This document shows, piece by piece, positions 10,481 to 21,595 of a stretch of DNA of 64,000 nucleotides. The stretch's first letter is position 1, and every line of letters starts with the position of its first letter. Under the pieces are notes generated by a model. The model saw nothing but the letters and a program-made list of their open reading frames with translations, made no database searches and was not told the DNA's origin. Location of the stretch: positions 413,330,104 to 413,394,103 of the forward strand of contig NC_057809.1 of NCBI RefSeq assembly GCF_018294505.1. The letters are read 5' to 3'. The DNA comes from Triticum aestivum. Lineage: Eukaryota > Streptophyta > Magnoliopsida > Poales > Poaceae. A program made the translations under genes and the position numbers.

Positions 10481-12337
10481 ACTTTTCCTCCACAAGGGAG
10501 TTTCATGACTTAATTTCCAATCCAAAGTACATCAATTTTCCTTTGAAATTGTTGCATGCCAATAAAGTTGCTATAGTATTCCAGCAATGAATGATGTATA
10601 TAAACCAACACCATAATCCAACTATTTGAAAGAGTACCCACAAATAAATATATTTAGTGCAAATACTATCATTAGACATACCGACAAATGAAGAGCAAAT
10701 TTCCTTGTCCTCGGAGTGACTCCCATCTTCCTCCATAAACAAGTGATGCTCAATAATGACACTTCTCCGAAATCCCTCTTCAGGTTATGTGTAATTTTCC
10801 GGACAATGTTTCCACCATAGAAATTTTCAATGTAATCATTTACTCCGTGCAGTGCATCCACACATTTAACACAGAGTCCTCCTTAAGTTCTTCCAAGGAG
10901 TGGACTTATTTTCCTTGTATGACATACATGCAGTAGATTAGCAATCAAACAAGTTAGTCCGTTAATCAACAATATAATATAATAAATAAATTAATAGATA
11001 CTAGTTGGATTCGTAATTAGCATCCCTTCCCTTGTGGCACGCCTGTACAGGTGCAAGTGGATCTTCCAGCCGTCCGGTTGGCCGTGCAGTTGGCCAGATG
11101 GCAGGCCTAATAAACAACAACAACAAAATCCTTCTCCTTCCTTCAACTAATGTCTCGAAATTCATGTATTTTCAGAGAGATACACTGTTCTCGATGATGT
11201 AGCCAGCAGCGGCAAGGCGTGGGCAAGTTTCCGAGCAGCTAGCTCGTTCAGCTGGGCAAGTCGTCAAGTGCAGATTTTGGAGCAGCGGCAACCCCATCAA
11301 GGTGGAAGATTAGCGATTATACAGACTATGCACGCTGTCGGAGGCGCCGATTTCCGCCGTGGGCTAGATTCCGTGGCAAGGGATCCGCAGCGATGCGCAT
11401 GTATATATGCCTGGTTGATTTTTGTAGCAGTACAACTCGTACTTCACCAAGCGTGTATGCACCAGCATGGATCGATCTGAATATATATTTTTTCGATTCG
11501 AACTCGCGGTTCAACCCGTGTTTCCGTGGAGCTAGACCACGTGATGCCTGGAAAGCTATACACATAGATTCCTCTTCCTTGATCGGCGTGTAGATGCTTC
11601 CAGCGCTGAATTAATTAGGTGCAACCTTCAACCGTGAACGGAACAAACGAGTTTGCTTATGACTCACAACACACGCTTCGGTGTTCGGGCGGCAGCCATC
11701 ATCGCAGCACGGAGGCATGAGATCTGAATAGCAGGCGGCGAGGGCTGCAGTGCATGTGCGTGGCAATTTGCGACGGCAGATCGACGCGCGACCGGCGGCA
11801 GAGTACGCAACAATGATGACCACGTCGGCAGAGTTACACAGCGGATTAGGATCGTGGCGAAGACGGTCTAACCTTAGCTCGCGCCGACCCATTTGGTCGA
11901 AACGAACAGAAAATGTGAAAGGAACGAGGGCTACAACAACTATGATAGAGAAATTTTTATAGTGGCACAATACAAATTCATCTCATTTGCTGCATATGTG
12001 ACCAGAAGAGAAGCTTTAGCTATGAGCGATGGCCTTGTCTTTACTAATTCTCTTGGTGTCAATCGGCTGTAAGCGGAGTCAGACTCTATACGAGTTATCA
12101 ACTTTTTTTTCTTTTTTTGTGGGTGATACAAGTTATCAACTATTGTAATGATCAGGTCAGATGGTGGGATTCGGTAGCAGTTATCTTCGCAGAGTGTCAA
12201 TACTAGTACCATGATTAGGGAGGTCATTTTAAGCATTGCTATAGTTCTTGAAATCAAGCGGTTCATGTGCTCGCTAATTTTTGTTTCTGTAATAAATCGT
12301 CTTTTAGTAGGTTGGACGAGCCTCTTAACTGTGTTGT
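10481..12337. other. Unassigned spacer
   Basis: AT-rich to about 11000, then a more GC-rich block (about 11200-11900) with only short frames. No recognisable domain, RNA gene or terminal repeat was seen. Confidence 0.5.
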
Positions 12338-13065
12338 CAGTAAACTCGTAGAGGATGTAAACATATTTTAATTTTAATAAAGCTAGCCATAATCTTGTCT
12401 TCGGCTCGCTTCAGTGTTTGTAGCTGTCAGTAGGTGATCTACAGACCAAAATGTAATTTTTGTTATTTCTGATGTACACCATGATAATTGTGAATAAATT
12501 AGACATTTTTCTGGCAAAAATAATAAGTAAAGCTAGCCATGACGCCCTTCGCTAAAAGAACGAGCAATAGAAATGGGATGGTCGAGTACTCTAGGGCACA
12601 CGAAAACCTTAGGTAAGAGGTAGGTTTTTTTAAGGCAAAGGTGAGAGGTAGGTGCTCTTGCTATAAGCGAGATATAATTCTCTCGACTTGGGCGGAAGGA
12701 AGGGCTCAGTAAGCTCGTAGACGATGTAAACATATTTTAATTTTAATAAAGCTAGCCATGATCACGTCTTCGACTCGCTTCAGTGTTTGTAGTCATTAGT
12801 AGGTGGTCTACAGACCTAGATGTAACTTTTGTTATTTTTAATGCTATTTGTACCGGCATGATAATTGATAAATAAATTAGAAGTTTTTTCGTAAAAATAA
12901 TAAATAAAGCTAGCCATGACAGCCTTCACTAAAAATAGCATGACGAGTGATAAAAATGGGCTGGTCGAGTACTCTACGCCACACGAAAACCTTCAGGTGA
13001 CAGGTAGGTAGGTGCTCTCGCTATAAGCGAGATATAATTATCTCGGCTCAGACGGAAGGAAGGGC
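12338..13065. repeat. Tandem duplication of a ~365-bp unit upstream of SURF6
   Basis: Unit 1 (12338-12706) and unit 2 (12707-13065) both start CAGTAA(A/G)CTCGTAGA and both end CGGAAGGAAGGGC. Shared interior blocks include TTTTAATAAAGCTAGCCAT, TGGTCGAGTACTCTA and CTATAAGCGAGATATAATT. The copies differ by many substitutions and small indels, so the duplication is not recent. A short third piece GACGGAAGGAAGGGCC follows at 13076-13091. Unit 2 ends about 160 bp before the SURF6 start codon. Confidence 0.85.
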
Positions 13066-13223
13066 CACCGCCCACGACGGAAGGAAGGGCCTGTATGGTT
13101 ATCCATTAGAAGCCCAGTATGGCCCATCGAACCAAAACCACAATTTCAGCCATAATATAGGCCCCTTGAAGGCCAGAGACAGCAAACCCCTCCATCGCTG
13201 AAACCCTCCAAACGCTTGCCGCA

Positions 13224-14447
13224 ATGGGCAGGAAACCCTCGGCTTCCGCCGCCGCCGCCGCTGCGGCTGCGGACCACGATTCCACCGTCGCCAGCGCCAA
13301 GGCCGCCGAGCTCCTAGCAGCAGCCGCTGACTGCGAGGGTATCCATGGGCACTCCATGTTCTTCGACGCCCTCGTGCAGCTTATACCCCCGCGCTTCTAC
13401 CTCTCCGCCGACGATGATGTTCGCCCCTACTACCAGGGCCTCTCCAAGGCCGCCAAGGCGGCCATGAAGGCTCAGTCCCGCGCCAATATCAAGGCTGCCC
13501 GCCGAGCCCGCCTCGACCCGGCGGGGCCGCCTTCCTCCACCCTGGACCTTCTCAAGAAGTCCGTCGCCGACCAAGAGGCGGAGGAGAAGAAGGAAGAGGA
13601 GGAGGATAACTCACAAGACGGAAGCCAGGAGTCCGACGACGAGGCAACCTCAGAGGGCGGCGACGATGACCAGGACAACGAGGAGGGAGATGAAGAGGAG
13701 GAAGAGGAGGAGGAGGCAGAGGATGAGAAGCAGGAGATGCAGATGGCCCCGGCAGCAGTTGTCTCTGAAGATCGGTCGGTGACTTACGAGGAGCTGCGAG
13801 AGCGGCTTCAACGCCGCATTACAGAGCTCCGTGGGAACCGGTGCACCAGGCCGGAGTTCCTGAATAAGCCCCAGAAGGAGAAGGGTAAGAAGGGAAAGGG
13901 TGCTAAAGTGAAGGGGAAGGAAGAGGGTACAAAGCGGAAGCGTGAGGATGGCACTGGGGATGCAGAGGGTAAGGATGGGAAGAAGCACAAGAAGGAAGGG
14001 GAAGAGAAGGCACCAGATATCATGTATGGCAATGTGTTGGTTGATCCAAAGGAAGCAAGGCGGAGGAAGAAGAGGAGGATCAAGAACAAGAAGAAGGAGC
14101 TGGAGCAGGCTAAGCGGATGCAGCGGGCAAAGGAGGATCCTAAAAAGGCCACCAAGATGGCCTGGGATGTGGCAACAAGGCGCGCGGCTGGGGAGAAGGT
14201 GCACGACAACCCCAAGTTGATTAAAGAGAGCATGAAGAAGGATAAGAAGCGGCAGGAGAAGCATGCGGAGGAGTGGAAGGACAGGCAGAGGACAGTGGAC
14301 ATCAAGAAGAAGCAGAAGCAGAATAAGCGGAAGGAGAACATCCAGGGCCGGGCGCAGGAGAAGAAGGCACGCAAAATAGAGAAGCGCGAGAAGAAGCTTA
14401 TGCGCCCTGGTTTTGAGGGGCGCAAGGAAGGCTATGTCAACGAGTGA
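13224..14447 (+). CDS. SURF6: SURF6 (surfeit locus protein 6) homologue, nucleolar ribosome-biogenesis factor
   Basis: A single uninterrupted exon of 407 residues. The N-terminus holds an Ala tract (residues 6-16) and a conserved-looking block HSMFFDALVQLIPPRFYL (~44-61). An acidic region rich in Glu and Asp (~115-170) follows. The C-terminal half is strongly Lys/Arg-rich with segments typical of the SURF6 C-terminal domain, such as YGNVLVDPKEARRRKKRRIKNKKKELE and WKDRQRTVDIKKKQKQNKRKENI. SURF6 proteins bind nucleic acid and act in pre-rRNA processing in the nucleolus. The ATG context (CCGCAATGGG) is good and no upstream in-frame ATG fits better. The gene is GC-rich at its 5' end, typical for grasses. 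No defect is visible. I did not see introns. Confidence 0.9.
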   Translation: MGRKPSASAAAAAAAADHDSTVASAKAAELLAAAADCEGIHGHSMFFDALVQLIPPRFYLSADDDVRPYYQGLSKAAKAAMKAQSRANIKAARRARLDPAGPPSSTLDLLKKSVADQEAEEKKEEEEDNSQDGSQESDDEATSEGGDDDQDNEEGDEEEEEEEEAEDEKQEMQMAPAAVVSEDRSVTYEELRERLQRRITELRGNRCTRPEFLNKPQKEKGKKGKGAKVKGKEEGTKRKREDGTGDAEGKDGKKHKKEGEEKAPDIMYGNVLVDPKEARRRKKRRIKNKKKELEQAKRMQRAKEDPKKATKMAWDVATRRAAGEKVHDNPKLIKESMKKDKKRQEKHAEEWKDRQRTVDIKKKQKQNKRKENIQGRAQEKKARKIEKREKKLMRPGFEGRKEGYVNE

Positions 14448-15943
14448 CATCTGCATTGAAGATGATGATGACTGAGTACTGTCTCTGCTTTATGTTTTCA
14501 AGGTTGCATATGTTGGTGTTGGTACTGGAAATAGGTATCCAGATTATGACTACCATACTTAATTATAGCTTGAAGATCGAATGTTTGGCAGGTCATCTGG
14601 AAAAGATTTTGAGATATTCCTTCTGCTGTATTTTCATTGAGCTTAGATAAATTTGTCGAAAAACAAACTTTCATGTCTGGCTTCATAATTATCTCTAGCA
14701 CTAGACCAAGGAAATATTAATGTTCTTTTATGCTGCCTGAGGAAATGTTAATGATGCTTCAATGGATTTCGTTCTTTTCTTTGTAATTTGTAGCAGTGGC
14801 CTTATAGATTAGTTATGTCAAATTATGCATCAGTGAAGATGTTCTGGGTACAGGCTTATCTAAATTCTTCTTTGCTTGGTAAATTGGAATCCACAATGCC
14901 CACTTCTCATCATGTTATGCATATGCTACATGTCAATAGTCTATATCAATCTTATTTTGCAAGCTTATACTGTAGTAATCTACAGTCTGTATTATGGCGT
15001 TGAGTTATACTGCAGGACGCTGATTTGTTAGTTTACTCTCTGCAGTTATATCCTAGATTAATTTGCAGCCTTATTAGTAAGGCCACATGTATACCTTTGT
15101 GTTTATTCATTTGTGTCCACTGTTGTCAAGGGTGAGGTACTTGTTCCCTTCCATTTTCTTGCCAGCAAGGGGACAGACAACACCTGCATCTATATAAAAA
15201 GGGGGATTTTCAGCCTGTCTTGTATGTGTACCTGCTCGAGAAAGGGCAAAAAAGCAAAAGGTATCATTTATATAGGTACTTGGAATGCAAGGTTAGGATC
15301 ATCTCTCTCCACAAGATATTCTTTCTGTTCGGCGACAAGTTTGAGAGATTTATATGAATCATAGCGGATTTAGGAGGATTGATGGAATGTAGATGCGCCT
15401 TAGTGTGCATCCGTTGATGTTCTTCGCGAGCACTTCCTCTGAGGTGCTTTCACATCGCTGATTGCTTTCTACCCTATGCAAGAGGTCTCTCCTTTTAGTT
15501 ATCACTTGAATAGGATACATGGCGTTCATATTCTGTTTGATTACTTTATTCCTGTGTGATTTTGGCTCTAAAGATGATAGGTTTCAGAATGTGGTTAGTT
15601 TTGCGTCTGTCATATGCTTGCTGCTGTTACACATAATTGTACTTTTGTCTTCGACTTTGCGCTAGAAGCATTCTTGTTCTAGACTTCCAGCTGTATTGTT
15701 CATGGCACTATTTTTTTCTGCCTTTGTAGCCGAGGATTACTGTGACTGTTTGGACTGAATTATGATTTTGTAGCATTTGTTCCATGTGAGAGATGGTGGT
15801 ATGTTGATATAATTCTGAAATAATAGTGGAGTGTAGGAACGGTATGCTAATTTTGCATTTGCATGCCTGTTGGTTTATGATGCCATAAACACAAGGGCCC
15901 TATACATCAGTTGGGTATCTTGCTTGGACTTCTATATTTATTA
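14448..15943. other. 3' flank of SURF6
   Basis: AT-rich sequence containing the SURF6 3' UTR and spacer. No clear poly(A) signal could be fixed and no other gene or terminal repeat was recognised. Confidence 0.5.
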
Positions 15944-16021
15944 CTCCCTCCGTCCCATAATATAAGAGTGTTTTTGACACTAGTGTAGTGTCAAAGCTAC
16001 TCTATTATGAGATGGAGGGAG
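15944..16021. mobile_element. Stowaway-type MITE, 78 bp
   Basis: It starts CTCCCTCCGTCCCATAATAT and ends in the near-complement TATTATGAGATGGAGGGAG, flanked by TA on both sides. Inverted ends and TA duplication define a Tc1/mariner-type Stowaway MITE. Confidence 0.88.
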
Positions 16022-16619
16022 TATTTTGGTGCTAGATCTTTGGCTATGAGGCGCTATGGATTTAAGAACTTTAAAGCCGTGGATTTTGTCTAATCTTGTT
16101 GTGCTTCGGCCTCTGAGCTTTCAACTGAACCTGAAGACTGGTACTTACTTTTGTGGATGGCTAAACCTGAAAGTTCTGAAGCTAAATCTGTTACCCCTGG
16201 GTTGTCCTCTATACAAAATTTGTAAGTTGAAGTGCTATATCTTGAGCGTTCCTTCTTTTCGTTTCAGTGATCATGATCATGGTGTGACATCAAGTTTTAT
16301 CTTTGCTCCTCAGCATACTGCAGCTTCGTTGGTATCATCTAAAGGCGTCTGAACCTGGTTCTTTTTAGGCATGGTTTTGTTTTACTCATCAATGCATTTT
16401 AGATAGTGAAATTGTTCCTCATTATTCCCTGTAGGACTGTTCATTGTTTATTGCCTGCCAGTTGTACATAAATTCCTTTTGCCCTGGCAAAAGGTTGTTT
16501 CACGCTAAAAGGAAATGAATTTCCATCATAGCTTCGGTCCAGTTGTAGCTTCAGTTCATTACATGCATGAGTAGGTGTTTCCTCGTGCAGACGAGTATTA
16601 CCTCTGTTCATAAATACTA

Positions 16620-16773
16620 CTTCCTCCGTTCCAAATTACTTGACCCCCATTTGTCTAGACACGGATATATCTAGACACTAAACAAGTATAGATACATTCG
16701 TATCTAGACAAATGAAAGTTTTAGAGACTTGTATAATTAGTCTAAAACATCCTATATTGGTTAACACAGGGAG
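16620..16773. mobile_element. Stowaway-like MITE, decayed right end
   Basis: It begins CTTCCTCCGTTCCAAATTAC after TA. It contains the internal inverted motif TTTGTCTAGA/TCTAGACAAA. It ends near AACACAGGGAG, a weak complement of the left end, followed by TG rather than TA. Confidence 0.65.
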
Positions 16774-16803
16774 TGTCTCATTATTTTCAGTGGACGATAT
16801 CTG

Positions 16804-17360
16804 CTTTTTTTTCTCGAATACGCAAGAGTATGTGTATCATGCATTAAAGAAGGAGAGGGAAAGCTCCCCAAAGTTGCACGCGTTACATCATATGTACAAG
16901 CGGTCAAGCCGCATCCACCTCACATTCGTAGGCTAACTACACCCTGACTGCCCACTCCAAGTTTCCTACCTCAAAACCTCTAATTGCGCCCTTGAGCAGT
17001 CCTGCCTTTGCCCACAAGATTCCTTCCTCTGTCATGTGCTGCGTGATTGTCGCCAATGATGGCGTCGCGCCGTTGAAGACGATAACATTCCGATGCTTCC
17101 AGATGAGCCACATGCTAAGGAGACTCAAAGTCCGAATGTTCCTCTTGTCTTGCCTGCTCCGGTCCTGCCTAGTGCACCATGCCTCAAGGCTCTCCTCATG
17201 TCTTGGTTCGAAAGCATCTCTACCTGTTTTGACGCTCAGCCATCTCCATACCTGTCTCGCGAACACACAATATCTGCTTCTACAATCGCATGCGACTCTA
17301 TCCCTGGCCACATCGGGCTTATACTCGTTCTTTACTTTTATGCATGCTTTGTACATTTGT
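16804..17360 (-). pseudogene. LINE 3' fragment (zinc-binding/C-terminal part of ORF2)
   Basis: A minus-strand frame (17356-16937) carries CVFARQVWRWL and LSLLSMWLIWKHRNVIVF, the layout of the zf-RVT region at the end of plant LINE reverse transcriptases. It is followed on the minus strand by a short non-coding tail ending in an A-run (T-run at 16804-16812), as expected for a 5'-truncated LINE. The frame has a stop-free end but lacks the RT core. Confidence 0.7.
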
Positions 17361-17429
17361 TGGCAATGGAGTCCTCATTTTATGAAGAAGGAAAAAGTAT
17401 GGACTATTTCTAAAATTATTAAACCAATC

Positions 17430-17630
17430 CTATTTTTTTGGAAATTGAGGCAAAATATTTGCCGCATCCATCAATGTGCAAGAGAATGTGTTAAGTTCTC
17501 CGGTTGTAGCCACTCATTGGCCAGGCTCCAAAGGTGAAGGGTGAAATAACACTTGAAGAATAGACGCGTCCCGGAGTCTTGCTCCCTCTTGCATAGGGGG
17601 CAATGGTGTAGTTTGGTCAATCTATTGGTG
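17430..17630 (-). pseudogene. Second LINE zf-RVT fragment
   Basis: Minus-strand reading gives HHCPLCKREQDSG, then LFFKCYFTLHLWSLANEWL, the C-x2-C...H/C zinc-binding pattern of LINE ORF2. It is short and runs into a stop. It may be a different copy from the neighbouring fragment, because both contain equivalent segments. Confidence 0.6.
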
Positions 17631-18368
17631 GTTCATATTCTATTTTGAATGATCAATCAAGTGAAGAACTTGACTTTTGAAGGATCCCAACCCTTCCACA
17701 CTATATGGGACATAGGGGAGTAGAGTTTCCATGAGTTGTATCGAATAGGCGTATGCCGTGAAGTAATATGTATATAGCTCGAGCGGTTGCGGGTTGCGGA
17801 TCCTTATCATTTGATCATACCATGGCAGTGCGATGTTTGTTTTTTTGTACACAGATGGTACTTTATCCGATGGAACTGAAATGCTTAAAATACAACATGC
17901 ATTCCAAATTGCCTCGAGGAATGATGGAGTGGTTTGTTGTCCTCATAAGTGTTTTTTTCCTTTGTGAAAATGATGCAAATTTATTGTCAAATTTTACCAG
18001 AAGCACAAAGCATCTCAAACATAATAAAAATTACATCGAGATTCCAAGACAAAAACTCAAACATAATAAAAATCCCACCATAACTCTGGTTAGGGAAGGA
18101 AAATGAGATAACTCAAGTCAGGGGAGGAAAATGAGAGAACTCGTGAGCCAGCCGGTGAAGTCTGGAGACGAATCCACGGGCTCACGGTGTAATCTGGAGG
18201 GAAGAGTTTGCCCGAACCACTCGGATTAGGAGAGAAAAATGAGAGAACTCATGGACCAGCTATGTGTTTCTTCTCTTCAAAGTCAGAACAAAGTCGTAGT
18301 TTTTTTAGGATTGTTGTCCTCAGGTAGTTGAAAGTGATCATGCCACAAGTCACCGGTGCACGGATTTG
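17631..18368. other. Unassigned spacer
   Basis: It may include more decayed LINE sequence. A repeated phrase, GAGAGAACTC(A/G)TG(A/G)(A/G)CCAGC with GGAGG/GAAAATGAGA, recurs near 18095-18260. Nothing else was recognised. Confidence 0.4.
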
Positions 18369-18894
18369 TTTTTTGAGGGAAAAGAACTTTCATTAATCAA
18401 ACTGGGTGATTATAATCAGATATTACAATGCTAGCTATCTCAACAGGTGCGTTACGAAGCCAACATGCAGTTCGTTGTTGCGAACGACCCATACCTGTAA
18501 GGGCGTGGCTGGCCGCATTTGTATATCGACTAATCTTAGCTAGACTTATATTCCTTTCGTGAGTCAGCATCCTTCTGATCTCACTAATACGATGTGTATA
18601 CCTGGATTTATCGATCCCACTCGCACGGATCATCTGCAACATTTCATCACAGTCTGTCTCCACAATTAACGGAAGCTCCGTCCAATGAAGAGCAAGTTGC
18701 TGGCCTTCCTGCATTGCCGCCAACTCAGCTTCAAGGGCGTCGCTGCAGAAGAACAACACACGGGTTGCAGCAAAGATGACCGTCCCCTCCTGATCACTGG
18801 TGCACGGATTGATTGCCATAAAAAAGGTATAACATTCAATAGCTTGAGGGAAATCCACTAAGACCACGCGGTCCAGACGTGATATGCCATCCAA
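18369..18894 (-). pseudogene. LINE 3' end with RNase H-like (RVT_3) domain
   Basis: A 165-residue minus-strand frame includes ALEAELAAMQEG, LIVETDCDEMLQMI, YTHRISEIRRML and NAASHALTGMGR, the RVT_3 RNase H-like domain at the C-terminus of plant LINE ORF2. A T-run at 18369-18374 (A-tail on the coding strand) marks the 3' end. The RT core is missing, so this is a 5'-truncated copy. Plant single-domain RVT_3 genes are an alternative, but the tail argues for LINE. Confidence 0.75.
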
Positions 18895-19281
18895 CGTGGT
18901 ACTCCATCCGTGGACCGATCTGGACTTCTATTTCTTGCAAATTGGAAAGGGGGTTGGGGGGTTGCGGGTGTTTGGACCGCTGTCATGCATGTGTCTGACA
19001 ATCTGGTCACACCCAAAACCCTTTCCCGCCCAAAGTGGTTGCCCCACATTCATGTGCTCTAGAGCGCGAGCTCCGCATTCATGCAGCCGAGAGCAGATAT
19101 GATCTCTCACTGGTGCTGGCATTGAAGCGACTCGTTGGCCAAGAGTGATGCCCATGCCGTGTCCTCGGTGTCCGGCTTGTTCAATGCCGGAGGGACATTA
19201 CTGGATGGGATGGGACAATCTATCGCATTCAAACGGGCTACCCTTCCATCTGCCTGCCGTCATTAAACACGCATGCCGACC
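18895..19281. other. Unassigned spacer
   Basis: Moderately GC-rich sequence with short frames only. No gene or terminal repeat was recognised. Confidence 0.4.
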
Positions 19282-19295
19282 AAGAAGCCAACTCC

Positions 19296-19431
19296 CTTAC
19301 AGACTAAGGCATAGCCTAGTGGTGGTAAGGGGCTGATGCCTTCCCACCCACCCGGTTCAAGGTATGGTACTTGTAATTTGGGTTTATTGTACCAAACTGT
19401 TGGGGCCTCCCTTACATCTTTCTGTCAAAAA
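19296..19431 (+). mobile_element. tRNA-derived SINE (Au-like)
   Basis: The head contains a box A-like TAGCCTAGTGGTGG and, about 35 bp on, a box B-like CCGGTTCAAGGT, as in a tRNA-derived RNA polymerase III promoter. The tail ends in an A-run. It is flanked by imperfect direct repeats AAGAAGCCAACTCC (19282-19295) and AAGAGACCAACTCC (19432-19445), 12 of 14 matching, which supports retroposition. Confidence 0.7.
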
Positions 19432-19445
19432 AAGAGACCAACTCC

Positions 19446-19841
19446 GGCACCCGCATTTACACATCGCACCGCTTGGCCTCAACGGTGTCCACTATTTAAA
19501 TGAGGTCACTCCCTGCATAAACGACAACACAACACGTCCGCTCCACATTCTTCTCCTGTGCACCACGTCCTCCATGACCGCGAATGCGTTGTTGTAGAGC
19601 CTCTCGATGGGGCAGAAGCACGAGGTGATTGCCCTTGCCGTCGGTTGGCAGGGCCGTCGTGTCAGACGGATAGAGACTGACATGCTGGCCAGCTCCCCGG
19701 AGGTCTTCGACGATGACCCAACGATGTTGAGACGGGCTACGAGGACGACTTGACGCCCTTGCTTGCAGCGGTACATGCCGGCCTAACAATGAAGCAGACG
19801 CAAATGCACTTCAACGACACCACGACGGAGGAACAACCACC
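19446..19841. other. Left flank of the Angela-type insertion; unassigned gene-like remnant
   Basis: It becomes contiguous with 28498-28680 when the insertion is removed. The joined stretch has short plus-strand coding-like segments rich in Gln and Glu, broken by stops. I could not name a family. Confidence 0.35.
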
Positions 19842-21562
19842 TGTTGGGGAACGTAGTAATTTCAAAAAAATTCCTACGCACACGCAAGATCATGGTGATG
19901 CATAGCAACGAGAGGGGAGAGTGTGATCAACGTACCCTTGTAGACCGACAGCGGAAGCGTTAGCACAACGCGGTTGATGTAGTCGTACGTCTTCACGGCC
20001 CGACCGATCAAGCACCGAAACTACGGCACCTCCGAGTTTTAGCACACGTTCAGCTCGATGACGATCCCCGGACTCCGATCCAGCAAAGTGTCGGGGAAGA
20101 GTTCCGTCAGCACGACGGCGTGGTGACGATCTTGATGTTCTACTATCGCAGGGCTTCGCCTAAGCACCGCTACAATATTATCGAGGATTATGGTGGAAGG
20201 GGGCACCGCACACGGCTAAGAAAACGATCACGTGGATCAACTTGTGTGTCTAGGGGTGCCCCCTGCCCCCGTATATAAAGGAGCAAGGGGAGGAGGCCGG
20301 CCGGCCCTATAGGCGCACCAAGGAGGAGTCCTCCTCCTAGTAGGAGTAGGACACCTACTAGGAGGGGGAAGGAAGTGGGGAGGGAGAAGGAAAGGGGGGC
20401 GCCGCCCCCCCTCTCCTAGTCCAATTCGGACCGGGGGGGGGAGGAGGCGCGCAGCCCACCCTGGCTACCCTTCTCTCTCTCCACTAAGGCCCATATGGCC
20501 CATTACTTCTCCCGCGGGGTTCCGGTAACCCTCCGGTACTCCGGTTTTTTCCGAAATCACCCGGAACACTTCCGGTGTCCGAATATAGTCGTCCAATATA
20601 TCAATCTTTATGTCTCGACCATTTCGAGACTCCTCGTTATGTCCGTGATCACATCCGGGACTCCGAACTAACTTCGGCACATCAAAACTCATAAACTCAT
20701 AATATAACTGTCATCGAAACCTTAAGCGTGCGGACCCTACGGGTTCGAGAACAATGTAGACATGACTGAGACATGTCTCCGATCAATAACCAATAGCGGA
20801 ACCTGGATGCTCATATTGGCTCCTACATATTCTACGAAGATCTTTATCGGTCAGACCGCATAACAACATACGTTGTTCCCTTTGTCATCGGTATGTTACC
20901 TGCCCGAGATTCGATCGTCGGTATCTCAATACCTAGTTCAATCTCGTTACCGGCAAGTCTCTTTACTCGTTTCGTAATACATCATCTCGCAACTAACTCA
21001 TTAGTTGCAATGCTTGCAAGGCTTATGTGATGTGCATTACCGAGAGGGCCCAGAGATACCTCTCCGACAATCGGAGTGACAAATCCTAATCTCGAAATAC
21101 GCCAACCCAACATTTACCTTTGGAGACAGCTGTAGAGCTCCTTTAGAATCACCCAGTTACGTTGTGACGTTTGGTAGCACACAAAGTGTTCCTCCGGCAA
21201 ACAGGAGTTGCATAATCTCATAGTCATAGGAACATGTATAAGTCATGAAGAAAGCAAAAGCAACATACTAAACGATCGGGTGCTAAGCTTAATGGAATGG
21301 GTCATGTCAATCACATCATTCTTCTAATGATGTGATCCCGTTAATCAAATGACAGCACATGTCTATGGTTAGGAAACATAACCATCTTTGATTAACGAGC
21401 TAGTCAAGTAGAGGCATACTAGTGACGTTTAGTTTGTCTATGTATTCACACAAGTATTATGTTTCCGGATAATACAATTCTAGCATGAATAATAAACATT
21501 TATCATGATATAAGGAAATAAAATAATAATATTATTATTGCCTCTACGGCATATTTCCTTCA
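19842..21562 (-). repeat. Element A 3' LTR (1721 bp)
   Basis: It reads TGAAGGAAATATGCC...CCCCAACA on the coding strand. Promoter-like TATATAC lies at 20272-20279 on the complementary strand, next to a C-rich tract. It carries TGCCGTAGAGGC where the other three copies have TGCCCTAGAGGC. Confidence 0.93.
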
Positions 21563-21573
21563 GTCTCCCACTT
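21563..21573 (-). promoter_or_regulatory. Element A polypurine tract
   Basis: AGTGGGAGAC on the minus strand directly before the 3' LTR. This is the plus-strand primer site. Confidence 0.8.
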
Positions 21574-21595
21574 GCACTAGAGTCAATAATCTAGA

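Noticed and set aside
13650..14456. Minus-strand Leu-rich frame of 268 residues opposite SURF6
   Set aside because: It is the complement of Lys/Glu-rich coding sequence, which gives artificial Leu/Phe/Ser runs. No start context or homologue is recognisable.
19308..19370. Possible tRNA gene
   Set aside because: Box A and B-like motifs are present, but no cloverleaf with an anticodon stem could be drawn. An A-rich tail and flanking duplications indicate a SINE.
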